Part shown: positions 45,502 to 59,167 of the stretch, piece after piece
Position numbering within the stretch: position 1 is the first letter of the stretch
How the letters are laid out: the number at the start of each line of letters is the position of its first letter
Source: Sesamum alatum
Lineage: Eukaryota; Streptophyta; Magnoliopsida; Lamiales; Pedaliaceae
Assembly: GCA_034509735.1 (NCBI GenBank)
Contig: JACGWO010000004.1
Span: 27,881,395 to 27,945,394, forward strand
DNA length: 64,000 nucleotides
Direction of reading: 5' to 3'
The notes under the pieces: generated by a model
What the model was told of the DNA's origin: nothing
Seen by the model: only the letters and a program-made list of their open reading frames with translations
Database searches by the model: none
Position numbers and translations under genes: made by a program

Positions 45502-48500
45502 TTAGTGTGACTTAGATGACTTCTTTCTGCTCAGGAACATGAAGAACCTCGGGAAGATTGATCTCTTCTTTTTCTTGGTAACTTTGAGTTCTGGAGATGG
45601 CTCAGTTTCCGTGTTGCTTGTACAAGACTTTGGACTCAAGATCTGAAGCAGACCAGAAGATTGAGATGTGCCGACAAGCCTCTTGGAATCTGATCTCAGC
45701 TCAGGACTGGCTCTCAGGATTTTATTTGAGTTGACCACTGCTGGAACAGATTCGGCAGCTTTTCGCCTTTGTTCGTGCTCGGCCCTCCATTTTCTTAACT
45801 CTTGTTCAACACCCAATTTTCCTTCTTGGGCTTTCTCAGCCTTCTGCAATGCAATTTGTAGGGCGTTCTTTCTTTCAGCCATCTCCCGGTTGGCTTCTTC
45901 CAGCTTATTCAAGCTCCTCAACTCAGAATCCTTAGCCACCTCAATTTGAGACATAGCAGCAGCCACTCGCGTATTTGCCTGCTCTTCAGCTTCATGGGCC
46001 TTCTTGCTAAGCTCATAATATTCTTCTAAAGAGAGCGTAACTCCGGCCGGTGAATCCTCATCATTGTCCCTTTGAGCAGATTCACTCTCCACCAATGCAT
46101 TTATAGCTGCCAATGCCAACTTCTCAGAAGCCTTTGCTGCTTCTATTTCCTTTTGAGCTGCACGTAATTTACTCTCCATGGTACTCGCTGCAGCCTTTGC
46201 TTGTTCTGCTTCTTCCTTTGCCTTTCTAAGCTCGTCTCGAGCAATCTGAGCAAGTGCCTTGGCTTTGTCTGCCTCTTGAGCTGCCGCTTGTAGTTTCTTA
46301 GGAAGCTCCACCATCTTCGCTTTTTCTTCTTTCTCCTTCATCTGCGCAACAGCAATTTCAGATTTTGTCCTATTCAGCTCGGCTTCAAGAGATGCAACAG
46401 CAATCGACGCCATTCCTTCACGCTGCTGAATGGCAGCAAGTTCCGCCTTTTCTTTTTCAAGTTCCGCCTTCAATGTGGTGGCAGCCACCTTCAAGATATT
46501 AACTTCATTAGTTAATTTCTCGATATTGAGCTTCACTTCTTCGAGTTCCTTCTTTGCCGCAGACAGAGCTTCCTCAATATCCCCTCGAGTTTTCTGATCT
46601 GATTCCTTGAGTGCATCTCCCGAGCTTTCCTGGTCTAATTTGGATTCCATGTAAGCCGCCAATTCAGCTTTCAAGTCCTGCAGCAATGCCGTTGCTGTCT
46701 CCAATTTCGACTTCAGCTCCTTCGACGACAACAGCTGCTGGTTCAGTTTCTCAACTTCCTCCTCTGCCTGTTTCAATTCCTTCTCCAAGTTGAGAATGTC
46801 CTGTTCTTTTGCCATAACTGCTCCAATTCTGTGCTCCTCTGCCTCCAGATGTGCAGCATGTGCCGATTCCAAGGACTCTTTTGCCGTAATAAGTTCAATG
46901 GTTAAATCCTCTACAGACTTTTCAACTTCTTTTGATATAGAGATAGCTTCTTCTGCCTTTTTTGCAAATGCATCTTTCTCAGCTACCAACTGAGCATAGT
47001 CTTTTTTGAGTTGCTCCAATTCGTCGTTAACAGATTGAAGTTCTTCAACTGCAGCAGCATGTCTTGCTCGGGCAACCTCAAGCTGCGCCTTGGCCGCAAA
47101 ACTAGCTTCGTCAGCAATCCCTTGCTCCATCTCTTCCATCCTGAGCTTAGCAAGTTCAGAATCCTGCTTTGCTTGTTGCTCTTCTTTCTGTGCTCTTTCC
47201 AGATTAAGCTTTAGTTCTTCTATGAGTCTCTTAGTGCTATCCAGATCTTTTAGAACTTGTACTTTTGCCTCTTCAGCTTCCTCAGACTGTTTCTTATATA
47301 ACGGTATCTCCTCCTGCGCTTTCTCCAGTTCTTGTTCTATGATTTTTCGTCTCTGCATGGACAAGCAGAAGCACTTTTTCTCATCAACAGAATTGTATGT
47401 TTGCCGGGATAATTTACTAAAGTTGTAAGTAAATTCAACGATTTGCAGAACTTCGTTTCTTAAGAATCTGGAGAAGGGTAATCATATGCAGCAACAAGTA
47501 CATAATATGTGTATATATATATAGTGATTACCTAAGATCCACCTTTTCGTAAACCAACATCGTCTCTTCACAATTCAAAAAGTACCCATAAAGAAACGTA
47601 AGAGACTTAAAAGAAAGATCATACCTCCACCGTCTGCACTCGATGGGCTTTCCAGTCCACAATGCCCCCAAACTTCGAAACAGCAGCCTTCACAGATTCA
47701 AATGGTGCTGCCGTGTCAATGTGACCTTTACTTAAGCCGACATTATTAGGCATTTTAGCTTGCTCAAAGGATTTCGGACTCTGGGGGGTGGAACTTGCTG
47801 CAACTTTGGCTGCGAGCTGAGCAACACTGCCATTTCTCACTCGAGGGGACAAACCTAAATGTATATGATCATCCACTGGTGGATGCCGGGCAATTATTTT
47901 GGCTTCCACTTTTTCTTCTTTAGGAGGCTTAGGTGAGTCTAAATCCTGGGAAGATGCAACTGATGGATCATGCTTAGCCGATGCAACCGAGGAATCTTCT
48001 AATTCCCGGGAAGATGCATCTTTCTTAGCTGATGCAACCGAAGAATCTTCTAAATCCCTGGACGATGCAACTGATGGATCTTGCTTAGCCAATGCAACCG
48101 AGGATTCTTGCTCAATGGCATGTTCATCAGAAGCATCATCCCTAGATGATGCTGAGGAATCATCCACCTTCGCCTCCAATGAACTTGACGAAACGGGTTC
48201 TGAAGGAACAGCTACATTGTTATCTTCATGACTTTCCGGTGGTTCTTTATTCTCCTGTATAGCGAGAGTAGTTTCTTCGGTGACACCAGGCAAGCTAAGT
48301 TTCTCTTCTGAAGTTTCTGTCCCATCACCTGCAACTGGAGAAGTTATAACTGGATTTTCTTTTGGTACTGATTCGGCAACATCCAATTCTCCGTTAGTAT
48401 CTTTGGCTGTAGAAGCAGCAGAAGTGGAAGTGGGAGCCGACTGATTCTCTTCTGGAGATGAAATTACTGGTGCAAGAGGAGATTCTGGAGGAGCATTGTT

Positions 48501-48524
48501 TACGGAACCTTCAGCACCCTCCAT
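45502..48524 (-). CDS. WEB1: WEB1-like coiled-coil protein (weak chloroplast movement under blue light)
   Basis: Two coding exons on the minus strand, 48524-47625 and 47352-45502, join in phase 0 to 2751 nt, 916 residues. Residues 1-230 are acidic and Ser/Thr/Pro-rich and include a degenerate repeat of SSVASAK(K/H)D and SR(D/E)LEDSS (about 47935-48110). Conserved segments are [20 protein letters not shown] and then [23 protein letters not shown] long coiled coil (about 300-860) follows, with [16 protein letters not shown] and the plant-specific [20 protein letters not shown]. The tail is basic, [22 protein letters not shown]1 acts with PMI2 in actin-based chloroplast positioning in blue light. 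The minus-strand sequence TTTTAGCAG ends one base before the ATG, so an intron lies in the 5' leader. Confidence 0.93.
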
Positions 48525-48525
48525 T

Positions 48526-51506
48526 CTGCTAAAATGGCAAAGAGTCAATGGAGAACCTGAAATCCCAGTAAGCAGAAAGTGTAAGTGAAAAGAACTAAGT
48601 TTCACGTAAATAGCCATCATATTTATGCAATAGCCGATGAATGACAACAGGAGAGGAAGTTGTGCGAACATGCACCTGAAATGTGTTTTAGTTTCCAAAC
48701 AACTCTAAATGTAAAAAATAAGAAAGAGCAAAACATGCCCACCAACCCACCCCCAACGCACCACCACCAAGTGACACTAACAAACACATTTCCAAAGATA
48801 TTGAGGGTTTTTAAAGAAATTTTCACTACCAATGAATCGGGAAATGCCTCCAAGGTTACTTTAAGTTAAGATTTCAGATTCTTGTTACATTTACAGAAGG
48901 AGATAGATCTGTGATCGACTTCGGATGTTTGATGTTGTCCTCAAGGAAAGAACCTTGAAAGTACAATTTCTTGGGATCGTTTTCAATCTTGTAAGGCATA
49001 TTCGGGGGTTCATTCAACCACAGACGTTCTTCTGCTCACTTAGGTTTCTCAGAGAAGGTGAAAGTTAGAGCTAATCCAAGTCTACAACATAATATGGATA
49101 TATCTCCATATACTTACCTTCCAAAATACATGTACCGAAATCCAGTTAGAACTTGCTGGAGTCTGAACCACTCTTTTAAGCTTCAGTTGGCAAATATCAT
49201 ACAGGTAGGTTACCTGCCAATAAACAACAGATCATATCAAATTCTCACCTATCAAAAAATACTCGAGGCATTTGTCACTATCTCATACGGCTTTGGTGTC
49301 ACTTCCCATGACTTAGGACCAAATACTGTTTTCGACCACTTTTAACCCAAACTACAATAAGAATATGGTTTTTAGAACTTTGTCTTGTCGTAAAAGAACT
49401 TCTACTTAAAAGCTTACTAAAGTCGACCAAGAATCAAGAAAACTCTGCTTGACAGACAAAAATGACACAACTAGCAATCTTACTTGGTGAGTTAAGAACT
49501 TCTGAAATTTGGAACTATAGTAACTGTAAATTCAACTAAATCTTGTGTGCTGTCATAAAGTAGAACAGGAAGAAAGTGAAAATGAAGGGGAAAAGATTGA
49601 AAGAACCAAAATGCAAATCCATCCAACAAACATGCGTGTAAAGAAATGCCTGCTAAGGGAAAATCGAACGACCACCAAATTCAAATTCACATATCAATAC
49701 AAACACAGTATTTGACTATCAGATTGAGCAACTTTTTGGTTCGCCTTGACTAAGCTGTAGCTTCAAATTGTTTCTATGGAGGGCCTATCAATCAAATTAT
49801 CCAGTTAACTATGCATGTAAAATAGTAATCTAACTACTATTTTAAGTTTTTTGAAACAGCTGAGTCAAAGCGCGCGGATAAACAAAGCAAAATAAATACT
49901 CAAATGAAGATTTCCAACAATAATCCTTAGCTAAGAGTGCAGTATCAGTCATTCAATTGTCGTAATCTGACTATAGAGACAAAAGGGCAGTATGAAGTAG
50001 ACTAAAATGATAATATTAACCTAATTCAGCCACAACCAAAGGCGACTTTGATTAAGAAGTACAAACCAAGAAAATATTGGGAAAGAAAAGGACCCTGTAA
50101 TTTAAAGATAACACCTTTTCATTTTAAGGGTGCACAATTAGATCGAAAGGATCTTAAGAACGTAAATGTCATAAATCATAATCACACGTGCTGTTTGGTA
50201 CTTCTTTGCTGTTGCATCATTCTTGTAACGGGTAAGCACATGCAAATTAGTAATCTTTACATAAAAGGGGCATCAGTAATTCTGCATGAGAAGTAGATCC
50301 ACCAAATTTCTAGATACCTTCATGGACTTTATAGTTGCCGGGAAATCTAGTCTGTTTAAACTATGAATATACGGTCTAGAGACATTTTAACTTGTTCCTT
50401 CAAATGAAATACGTGTGGCCTAATTTAGGAAGACAAAAAACGACATGTTGTAATCACCCAACAACCCAACCTCGTACGTTAACCTATATTAACATCCGGT
50501 TTAAGAATCCCTACGTATGTCACCCCACATCATGCGAAAAATTCTCACATTTCATTTTGTGTTTGATTTAAGCAATGAAGCATTCAAATGATAACGACTT
50601 GTAATCTATCTCATGAATATAACATGTTATCAAATACCAAGAAATATGGCAAAATAAGAAACATCATATCGCTAAATCCCTCTATTCACCACATGGCATT
50701 TAAGAACACAAGAAAAGGACACAATTCAATTGCTTTATCACAAAACACAAACATCTTAAATCAAATCAGCAAATCCACATAAATACATCGGCTTCTTATT
50801 TCATCTCCACCGTACAATTCGCCTTTGTTCGTTCGTTTCATCCACAGAAATCACAAAAAGCTACAACACCCATTTTTCATTAACATCAAATTCATCCAAA
50901 TCATCAAAAACTCCTTTCCCAATCTTCTGCATGGAAAAGATTTCAATAACCAGCAAATATGATGAATGAGATAATCCATAATCCTCAAGCCCATTAATTG
51001 AAGCCCTTCAATCAAGAACATAAGATATATAAAACAATAAAAGCATTCAACACAAACAAATTAAAGCAAAACCAAATCCCAAAAAAGGCATAATCATAAT
51101 TCAACCAAAAGATTAACAAACAGATGACCTAAAAAACCAATCAAATCCCAACTCCCACAAATCAAAAAGAAAAAAGAAACCCAAAACTATAACAAGAGAA
51201 AATCATACAGATGAACAATCCAGGCACAGAAAAGGAGAAGAAGCGTACCAAGAATCACCAGAAACAATAAGAGACAAAAGTCAAATTGAGAAGCTCTGAA
51301 ATGACTTCCCAATATTACCCGAAACAAAAAAACAACAACCAGAAAATTATAATAACCCCTTTCGGGCTTCCAATCCCCCCCAAGATTCACTCTCTCCCAA
51401 AAATAGTAATCAAAAGGTAAAAAAATATATTAAACAGAAAGGTGAATTACATACATATATGTATGCAACGCATATGTGGTTGTAATAACACGTGTATGGA
51501 GCTTAC
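48526..51506 (-). other. Probable 5'-leader intron of WEB1-like gene
   Basis: The minus-strand acceptor TTTTAGCAG abuts the coding exon. A donor-like AGAA|GTAAGC at 51506-51501 would close an intron of about 2.98 kb. No coding exon is seen inside. This is inference; other donors are possible. Confidence 0.4.
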
Positions 51507-51710
51507 TTCTGCTAAGGGTTAGAGACGAAGGAGATCCATTCCTGCCTCTGATTTCTTCAACCGTAGGCCCATTTCTTGAAATTAAATTATTTTCTCTTTT
51601 TTTTTCTTTTTCTTTTTCAGAATTTTCTGGGTTTTTTGTGGTTTGCATGAGAAGCAAGAAAGTCTTGATCAATCGAACATTTTTTTTTTCCTTAATTTTT
51701 GAATTCATTA
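51507..51710 (-). promoter_or_regulatory. Probable 5' leader of WEB1-like gene
   Basis: The minus-strand sequence is rich in GAAAAAGAAAAAG tracts and CTTCGTCTCTAACCC, as in many plant 5' UTRs, and is preceded by a CG-containing stretch (51740-51775). The transcription start is not defined. Confidence 0.35.
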
Positions 51711-51779
51711 ATTATTATATTAATGTAATAATTAAAGATAAAGGCGCCGCCCATCACGGAACGTGAGGGTCCGCTCTTC

Positions 51780-54700
51780 TTCTGCTTTTGTTATTACACG
51801 TTTTGATTAGTGTCGTGTTTGGTTGTCATTATTAGGACAGATTTTAATCGGTTTTATGTCCGAACCTCAGTTCTCAGGTCACCTTAATTAGAGTTGGTGT
51901 TAGAATATTAGGCAGGTTAATTAAGAATAAATGCTTTAAGCAGACTAACTACTATTTTAATTTTGGGTTTGATTACGACAACCTCTCATTAGATTTGAGA
52001 TAATTATAAATATTTGATGTGGAGAAAAATCAAATTTGCAAAAAGACCCTCAAACTTATTACTAATTACGCCAAGGCCCTCATTGGAAGTTGGGAAGTTA
52101 AAATAAAGTGGACTAGCGAAATGACGAAAATGCCCTCAGCGGATCAATTTTAGGCCGTAGGATCGAAGGATAACGTTGTAATTTCACCCCCTAAAATTTA
52201 CTATAAATAGGGGGTGAATTCATTGTTAAACTTACCTTTTAATGAAAAAATATAGTAACTTTCTACATTTTCATTACTCTTCTTTAGCTTCTTGAATTGA
52301 TTTGGTGCACACGTGCATAGGCTACGTACTTTCCGAATCACACACCATCAATATCACGTGTTCGTTTTGAAAATTGACGATAACCCTGATGTTTAATGAA
52401 ATTATATAATACTTGAATGGAGATTTGAAATTGTCAACTTTGTCCCTTCCTTTAAAATTTTGAAAAATTATAAAAAGAAACTGGGCAATGTAGATGGCAA
52501 AATTTGAAAAATCGTAAAAAAATTGTTCACTGAGTCCATAAAAACGTTTCAGAAAATTTTAGGAAATGAGTAAAATTATGATTTATAGTCCATAAGGGTA
52601 TTTTGGTTAGTTCACCACAAAAATGAACGAAAATCTTATGAATACTAACAAATTAAGCTAATTGTTGGACGACCGTTAAAATCATGAGGATATTGGTAAT
52701 TTTACAAATACTAGGAGGTACTTGCGTAGAACCACATTTTAGGAGAGTTTGTTGAAAATTATCCTTTAATTTATGTGGGAGAACAATTTTATGATTTAGT
52801 GGAAGCTGAATTTTCGATTCGTTTATGCTGCATTTGGATTGAAACTTTTTGTAATAATAAACTTGACAAATACAATTGAAAATTTTATTATTTTGGATTT
52901 GAAATCCATAATTATAAATTATTTGATGCAAACGCAACCTTAATTTATATGTAATGATATTGACACTTAGGATTAAGTGCCTGTTTAATCGTAGTATTGT
53001 ACTGTTGAATAGATCAAACCCGTATTTTGGATGGTAGTTTGGTCCCTTTTTCATTAATTATTTTTTGAATTAAAAATTATAAAAAGAAAACATTTTGACA
53101 AAAGCTGCATTTTTAATTTTTAAACCCACTGCAATTAATTTTCATATAATTCGATTAAATCTCATTAACTTTAAGAATGAGATTAGTTTTGAAATTTAGC
53201 AACAATTTGTATTTGCGTAATCAATTATAGAATTGTGAATCCAATCGTTATATTAATTTTTTTTCTGAAATCAAACATGTATCGAACCAAATTGGGTCTA
53301 AAATGTCCTTAGAACTAAAAGAATTCCCACAGAATTAAATTCACGTATTTTCAGGTGAACTTTACCTATTCCGTGATCGACTCGTGTATACTTGTTTTTA
53401 TCACCAACGTGGAATTCACGTATTTTTAGGTGAATTTTGCTCGTTCCATTTTCAACTTGTGTGTATTGTTCTCATCACCAATTACATACTTTCAGGTGAA
53501 TTATATCTATCCCATATTCAACTTGTGTGTAATTGTTGTCATCACCAACGTGGATGATTTGATGGTTGTAAGTGCAACATTCCTGAAAGTCATGTATCCG
53601 TCTTATGATAGGTCAAACCTATAAATATTGGTATAAAAGTCAAATTAATTACGTAATTTATTTCAATTTATTTTAATTTTTTTTTACTAATTTGATCGTT
53701 AAAAGATTTCAAATGGAGTCTATCCTAACGAATCTAATTAAATGTATTTTCAAGTTAGAAGTAGAACTTCTCATTTTTCTTAAGTACTCACAATTTTATA
53801 TCGATAATTCCCGACCTCGACCTGAATCAATATGTAAAATTTGAAAGACAAGTGAAGGGAGTGAGTTAGGATAAGTCCACCTACTCTTGACTTAAAACAT
53901 CGTTCGAGGTTATTGAGCATTTATTAGCTTTAATAGCTACATTAAATTGCGACTTACAATGTCTTAGTCAAATGTACTAATTTCAGAGGGAAAACATAAT
54001 ACACTATAAAAAAATATAACATTTAATTATAATTAATTGTTATAATTAAAAATAATTATTGATTATGGTTGTGCCGAGTGTGTCGATTGTTGTTTTTATG
54101 AATTGGACTAAAATATTTGTCATAACTAAAAATCATGTCAAATATTTTTGTCATTTTGGTTAAGGTAAATTTGTATATCGATTTTTATTTAATTGTAATT
54201 AATAACAGTCATTTATCGCGACTTTTAATCCATGACTATTAAAATATAGATAATAATAAATTTTTTTTGGTTGATAATTAAAACGAAAATTACACACAAT
54301 TTCAGTTCTTTCATAATAAAAAATATAATTAAATGATATTATAATTAAAAAAAATAAAATTGGATACAATACATATAGAATCTAATATCAACATCCACAT
54401 AAAAATGTAATAGAAGATTCCTTTTGAGGCTACAGAACTCCGATACGAAAATGTTTCGCGCAATAACAGAAAAAGGAAAAAGAACAACAAAAAAATGATC
54501 AGAATAATAAGGATTTCTTTTCTTTTTTTTTTTTTTAATTTTTAGTGGTAGTTACATACACAATTAAATCAGCATCTCGATAAATTGAACAATACGTCAA
54601 TTCAACCAATACGTAAATATAATTAAGAACAACAAACAAATTATAATAACTCACATAAAGTGAGACAAACACCTACATAAAAGTGTGACATGTACCCACA

Positions 54701-56715
54701 CGTTTAATGAAACTTGAAATCCGTGATTTCAAATATGTTAGACCTAAGATGTCATCAAACAAATAACAATAATTCAACTTTTAGGTACCAGTGTAGTGAA
54801 AATTGCACATATTTTATGGGTTTCATGCAATTTAACCCCGTGATATTTTCAATGTGCAAATTATTTCTCTATAAAAAAATATAACAATATATATCTCTAT
54901 ATTTTTAAAATGAACTAATTTATCTCTCTGTCTAAAGAGTCAAAACTGCTTCATTTTCAAAAACATAAAAAGGTAAATTTTTTTTTTTATTTTTCATAAA
55001 GAGATAATTTACTTATTTTTAATATCACAAAAATTACTTGCATTTCCCCATATATTTTATAGACAAATAATGGAGTGATGGAATCATGGAGTGGGCTATT
55101 CTCGTCTTTTCTGGGCCAGACACAGCAGGATCATTATAGTCATGGGCTTTTGTTTGTTTGTTTTCATTTTGAAATGCCATTTTCAATTTTATATTATTTC
55201 ATTTTTTTTTTCAGAATTTGACCATAAATTTCAAAAAATTCATTCTATTACGTTTTTATATAAAATTTTATTACAAATATTACGTCATTTTCGTACAGAA
55301 AGTTACTGCACAAACATTCTAATCTAGACACACTTTTATTTGATCACGATTTTTCGTACAAAAAATTATTGCAAAATATTCTAGTTACAAATACGTTTTC
55401 ATTTTATCACGTTCTTTATAAAAAAATCTATCATAAAACATATTAGTTCACACATATTCTTATGTTTAACATAAACCCAATACAAAAATAGAATCTCACT
55501 TAAATACTGAAAATTAAAAATTGAGAATTCAGAATGAAAACAAAACAAAACAAGGCCGAGATATGATTCTATCATATACTATTTAGAGTTAAATACACTT
55601 TACATAACTGAAAGTATACCATCCTCATTAATTAGTTTTCTTAATTTTTTTTTTTTTGAAGTGAAAGTAATAAATTATTATTTTTTGAAATAAATGAATT
55701 ACAATTCTCTATGTTAAATATTTATATCTAACAACAACAATCATAACAATCATACCAATATCTAATAGCTACATGTAATCAATACATACTATTAAAGTAG
55801 AGTCACACCTACTATTAAAGTAGATTAACACCCACGCGTTGGTGCGGTTCGAACTTTAATTTCGACAGTTGAGTTAAGCCTCATTGATAATTATTCTCCA
55901 TAATTATTATGGTGGACTAATGAAGGAATTTGGTCTTCGGTCAATTCTACCCCTCACTAGGTTGTGTTGGTGTCTATGGGTATTGCTTGTTACGTTCTCT
56001 CTACAACTTCAGATAATATCACATTATAGATCCTGAACACAACTTCTGTTTTATCTAAAGATGTCTTTGGTTTTCCTCACTCTCTGCTGGTTGTTTTGGT
56101 GGAGTCGCAACAAAAATATGATCGAAATTATCATAATTAAAAGTAAAAAATCACGATGAATACTAATTAATCACGACTATGTGACGACTACTAACTGTTG
56201 TTTTTGCAGGGAAAGTCAAAACAACCCCAACTAAAACTTATGGCAAATGTTTTGGTTGTAGCTAAAACTATAGTAAAAGTTAATTAATCGTGGTGAAAAC
56301 TTAAATTTTCACATCAATTTTGCATGAACGTGGTAAATAATATTGATTATCATAATTTAAAGCCATAATCATTCATAATATATAATATAATCAATTTTCT
56401 TTTTTGCTTGATCACTCTTATTGGCGTTGTGATTTCTGATGTTAAGAGGTTGTCTCAGAGCTTTCTTGGTATTCATTCTAATGGGGCGTTTACTTTTGTT
56501 TCCAAAAGCCAATTTCCAGTTTTACACTATTTCAAATTTTGAAAACTTATTTATTTAGCTCAATCCCATTGAAAATGCCAATTTTCAATGCAAATTTGCA
56601 GCTTAGTCTACTGAAAACACACTTCTCAAATCACCCTTTTAGGCCTCATTATTGTCTAGTAAAACAAGACATGCCATAACATGTTATCATGCCATATTGA
56701 TTTTTTGAAAAATAA
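51780..56715. other. AT-rich intergenic stretch with eroded elements
   Basis: No gene is recognised. 52380-52764 resembles an eroded GGGTAAATTACAA-family copy (GACCGTTAAAATCATGAGGA, TATTGGTAATTTTACAAATA). 53345-53560 holds four near-direct repeats of TTTCAGGTGAATT.. ATCTATTCC..CAACTTGTGTGTATTGTT. 54000-54250 and 56100-56370 share phrases such as AATTAATCACGACTA and TTGATTATCATAATT, suggesting pieces of one older element. Confidence 0.4.
53340..53600 (+). repeat. Degenerate direct repeats of about 65 bp
   Basis: The phrase ATTTTCAGGTGAACTTTACCTATTCCGTGATCGACTCGTGT at 53348, and related versions near 53419, 53487 and (partly) 53520, each followed by TTGTTxTCATCACCAA. Three to four units of 60-75 bp. 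Non-coding. Confidence 0.65.
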
Positions 56716-56721
56716 AAATAA

Positions 56722-56989
56722 GGATAAATTACAGTGACACCCCCTGATATTAGATCAAATTACACAAACATTCCATATTTTTTGCGAAATTACAGCTACA
56801 CCCCCTGAGGGTGTTAGTATAATGTTTTTCAGGAGGTATTAGTGTAAGCTTTGCCTTTGAATTGGGAGTGTAGTTGTAATACAATTACAACCTCAGGGAG
56901 TGTAGCTGTAATTTTACAAAAAACAGGAAGTGTTTGTGTAATTGGGCCTAACCTCAAGGGCTGTCACTGTAATTTACCCTAAAAAAATA
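56722..56989. mobile_element. Short TIR element (GGATAAATTACAGTGACA family)
   Basis: Left GGATAAATTACAGTGACACC, right ending GGCTGTCACTGTAATTTACC. The interior pairs as TTTTTGCGAAATTACAGCTA and TAGCTGTAATTTTACAAAAA. A sister copy is at 63173-63427. Non-coding, about 268 bp. Confidence 0.8.
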
Positions 56990-57343
56990 GTATGCTATAT
57001 ATTCAAAATGCAATATCTAGAAATACCAATATAACAAATCAAATCTTAAAAAAATTTCATTTGTCGCACCTATATATCTAGGTTCGAAAACATACAATCG
57101 AAACATATTTTCATTTCTTGCACAAAAATCAGTAAAACATTTTCATCCTATTAAAAATACTGAAAATTAGAAATAAAAATAAAAACAAATCAAACAAAAA
57201 ATAAATATCCGCAGAACTGGAAATGAGGTGGCTCTCATGTATTGGCTAAAAACCTGTTGGCTTTGCTGAGGGTTTATCCATTCCCCCCTCCTTATACTGT
57301 TCACTTACCATGTAAGAATTTGCAATGCAAGTATATAAATAAA

Positions 57344-57637
57344 AAGATCAATTACTAAGGGTTCCCCTGAATTTTTCAATAAGTATAAATTTTTTTTATT
57401 ATATGAAAAGTTATAAATACTATCTGAAATTAATCTCCATTAAATAAATACCTTCACTATAATGGGTTATCACGAGGAATATTTGTTAGATGATCATTAA
57501 TTTAAAGATCTATCACGAGACGGTATTTGTTAGACATCCATTAATTTTATAAGGGTATTTGTAATTTTTTAAATAATGAGGAGATATTTGTAATAATGAT
57601 AAATTTTAGGAGAGTCCATCGTAATTTATCCTAAATA
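57344..57637. mobile_element. GGGTAAATTAC-family TIR element, copy 1 of an adjacent pair
   Basis: Left AATTACTAAGGGTTCCCCTGAATTTTTC, right ending GTCCATCGTAATTTATCC. Internal AAATACTATCTGAAATTAATC is shared with the neighbour at 57660-57900. Confidence 0.65.
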
Positions 57638-57659
57638 AAATCCTTCTTTTATTAAAAAA

Positions 57660-57901
57660 ATGATAAATTACGAAGGGTTCCCCTAAAGTTTGTCTTAATT
57701 GCAAATATCTTGTTGTTTGAAAAATAACAAATACTAGCTTGAAATTAATGGTTGTCTAACAAATAACCCCTACAATGGATTGTCGCGGGGGGTTTTTGTT
57801 AAATGACCGTTAATTCAGGAGGGTATTTATAACTTTTCAAATAATAACGAGGTATTTATAATTATGACAAATCTCATAAAACCTTGTTGTAATTTACCCA
57901 A
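57660..57901. mobile_element. GGGTAAATTAC-family TIR element, copy 2 of an adjacent pair
   Basis: Left GATAAATTACGAAGGGTTCC, right ending CCTTGTTGTAATTTACCC. It shares GGTTGTCTAACAAATAACCC with 60-95 and AGGAGGGTATTTATAACTTT with the copy at 1-402. Confidence 0.7.
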
Positions 57902-58979
57902 AAAAAAAAATGGTATGAGATTTAACGATCATGAACTTTAGTGAAATATATTTGAGAAATATAATTATTATACTACATTTGGAAGATAAGAATCAAAATA
58001 AGAAAATGGGGAATCATATCGAGATTTGGTCTTATTCCAAATTACTAGGTTCATTTGGTTCAAGTGAGAGGAAAAGAAAAGTACAAAGTCAAGGGGAGGG
58101 AAAGAATAATAGTTTTTCTTCAAGTTGTTTGGCATAATTTAAAGGATGTAAATCTCAAATACTTCTATTTATTTGTTACAAGAAAAATAGATTGAGAAAA
58201 TAAAAGACTAATTTATTGTAATTTTATTGAGTAACTATTTGTCTTCATTTTGTATTATAACACAAATAAGTTAATATTATTATTAAAATAATTTTAGTAT
58301 ATAAAAAAATGTAAAACTTTATTAATAAAAATATTCTTTAAACAAAAATAAGAACGATAATTATTATTAATAAAAATATTCCTTAAAATGAGCATTGCTC
58401 ATTTATTCTAAACTATTCAATTAAAATAAAAGTAAGATTAATGACAAGTCAAAAAAAATTTCTGAAAAACACAAAAGCAAAGCATGTTTACTTAATTGTT
58501 GACTTCGACGCAGTAGCTTTCTGGCGATTTGATTATTTTTTTTCAAAAATTATATACCAACCGTATTATCAACGGGAACGAGAAAAGAATTTGAGAAAAA
58601 TTATATATAGGGGTAATAATATTATCAAGATGCACAATGGGTCGGGCCGGCCAACTCATCCCAGGACTGGATTGATCTAACAAGAAAATGGGGTGGTCCA
58701 GCGCAAGTCCGCTTGGGATCGAGCTGGTCCTCCTTGGTATCAGTTCCTAGGACCAGCCCAACCCAGTGGCTCCGGACCAGGTGCGTTATTTTTCTTCTAA
58801 TAATGTATGTCATATAATTTTTATTTTATTTTTTTAAAGTTGACTATTCCCGTAGGTATGTTATACTTTTGAAATTCTCATTTTTTTTTATCTTGTTTGT
58901 ATATTTTTAGTATATTAATTCCTTAATATTCTTTATTCATTTTTGTCAAAGTTTGTATTAGAATCAACACTTAAACACC

Positions 58980-59167
58980 CTAGCGAAAATTTTTTGTTCG
59001 GACCAGATTTGACCAAACCAAATCAATTACAGAGCAAGTGTAATACGTTTGTTATGTGGTTGGTCATTTTTCCTGAATTGTACACCAATCACATGACAAG
59101 TGTATTGCACTTGTCATATAATTGGTTTAGGTTTGGCTGAGTTGGATTTGGACTAAAATTTCCCCAT
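58980..59167. repeat. Palindromic dispersed repeat
   Basis: The right end TTTGGCTGAGTTGGATTTGG, ACTAAAATTTCCCC pairs loosely with the left GCGAAAATTTTTTGTTCGGA, CCAGATTTGACCAAACC. The centre has the palindrome ACAAGTGTATTGCACTTGT. Relatives lie at 29930-30080 and 61211-61445. Confidence 0.65.

Noticed and set aside
46611..47428. Ser-rich plus-strand frames opposite the WEB1 coiled coil
   Set aside because: Complements of Lys/Glu-rich coiled-coil codons; no independent evidence.
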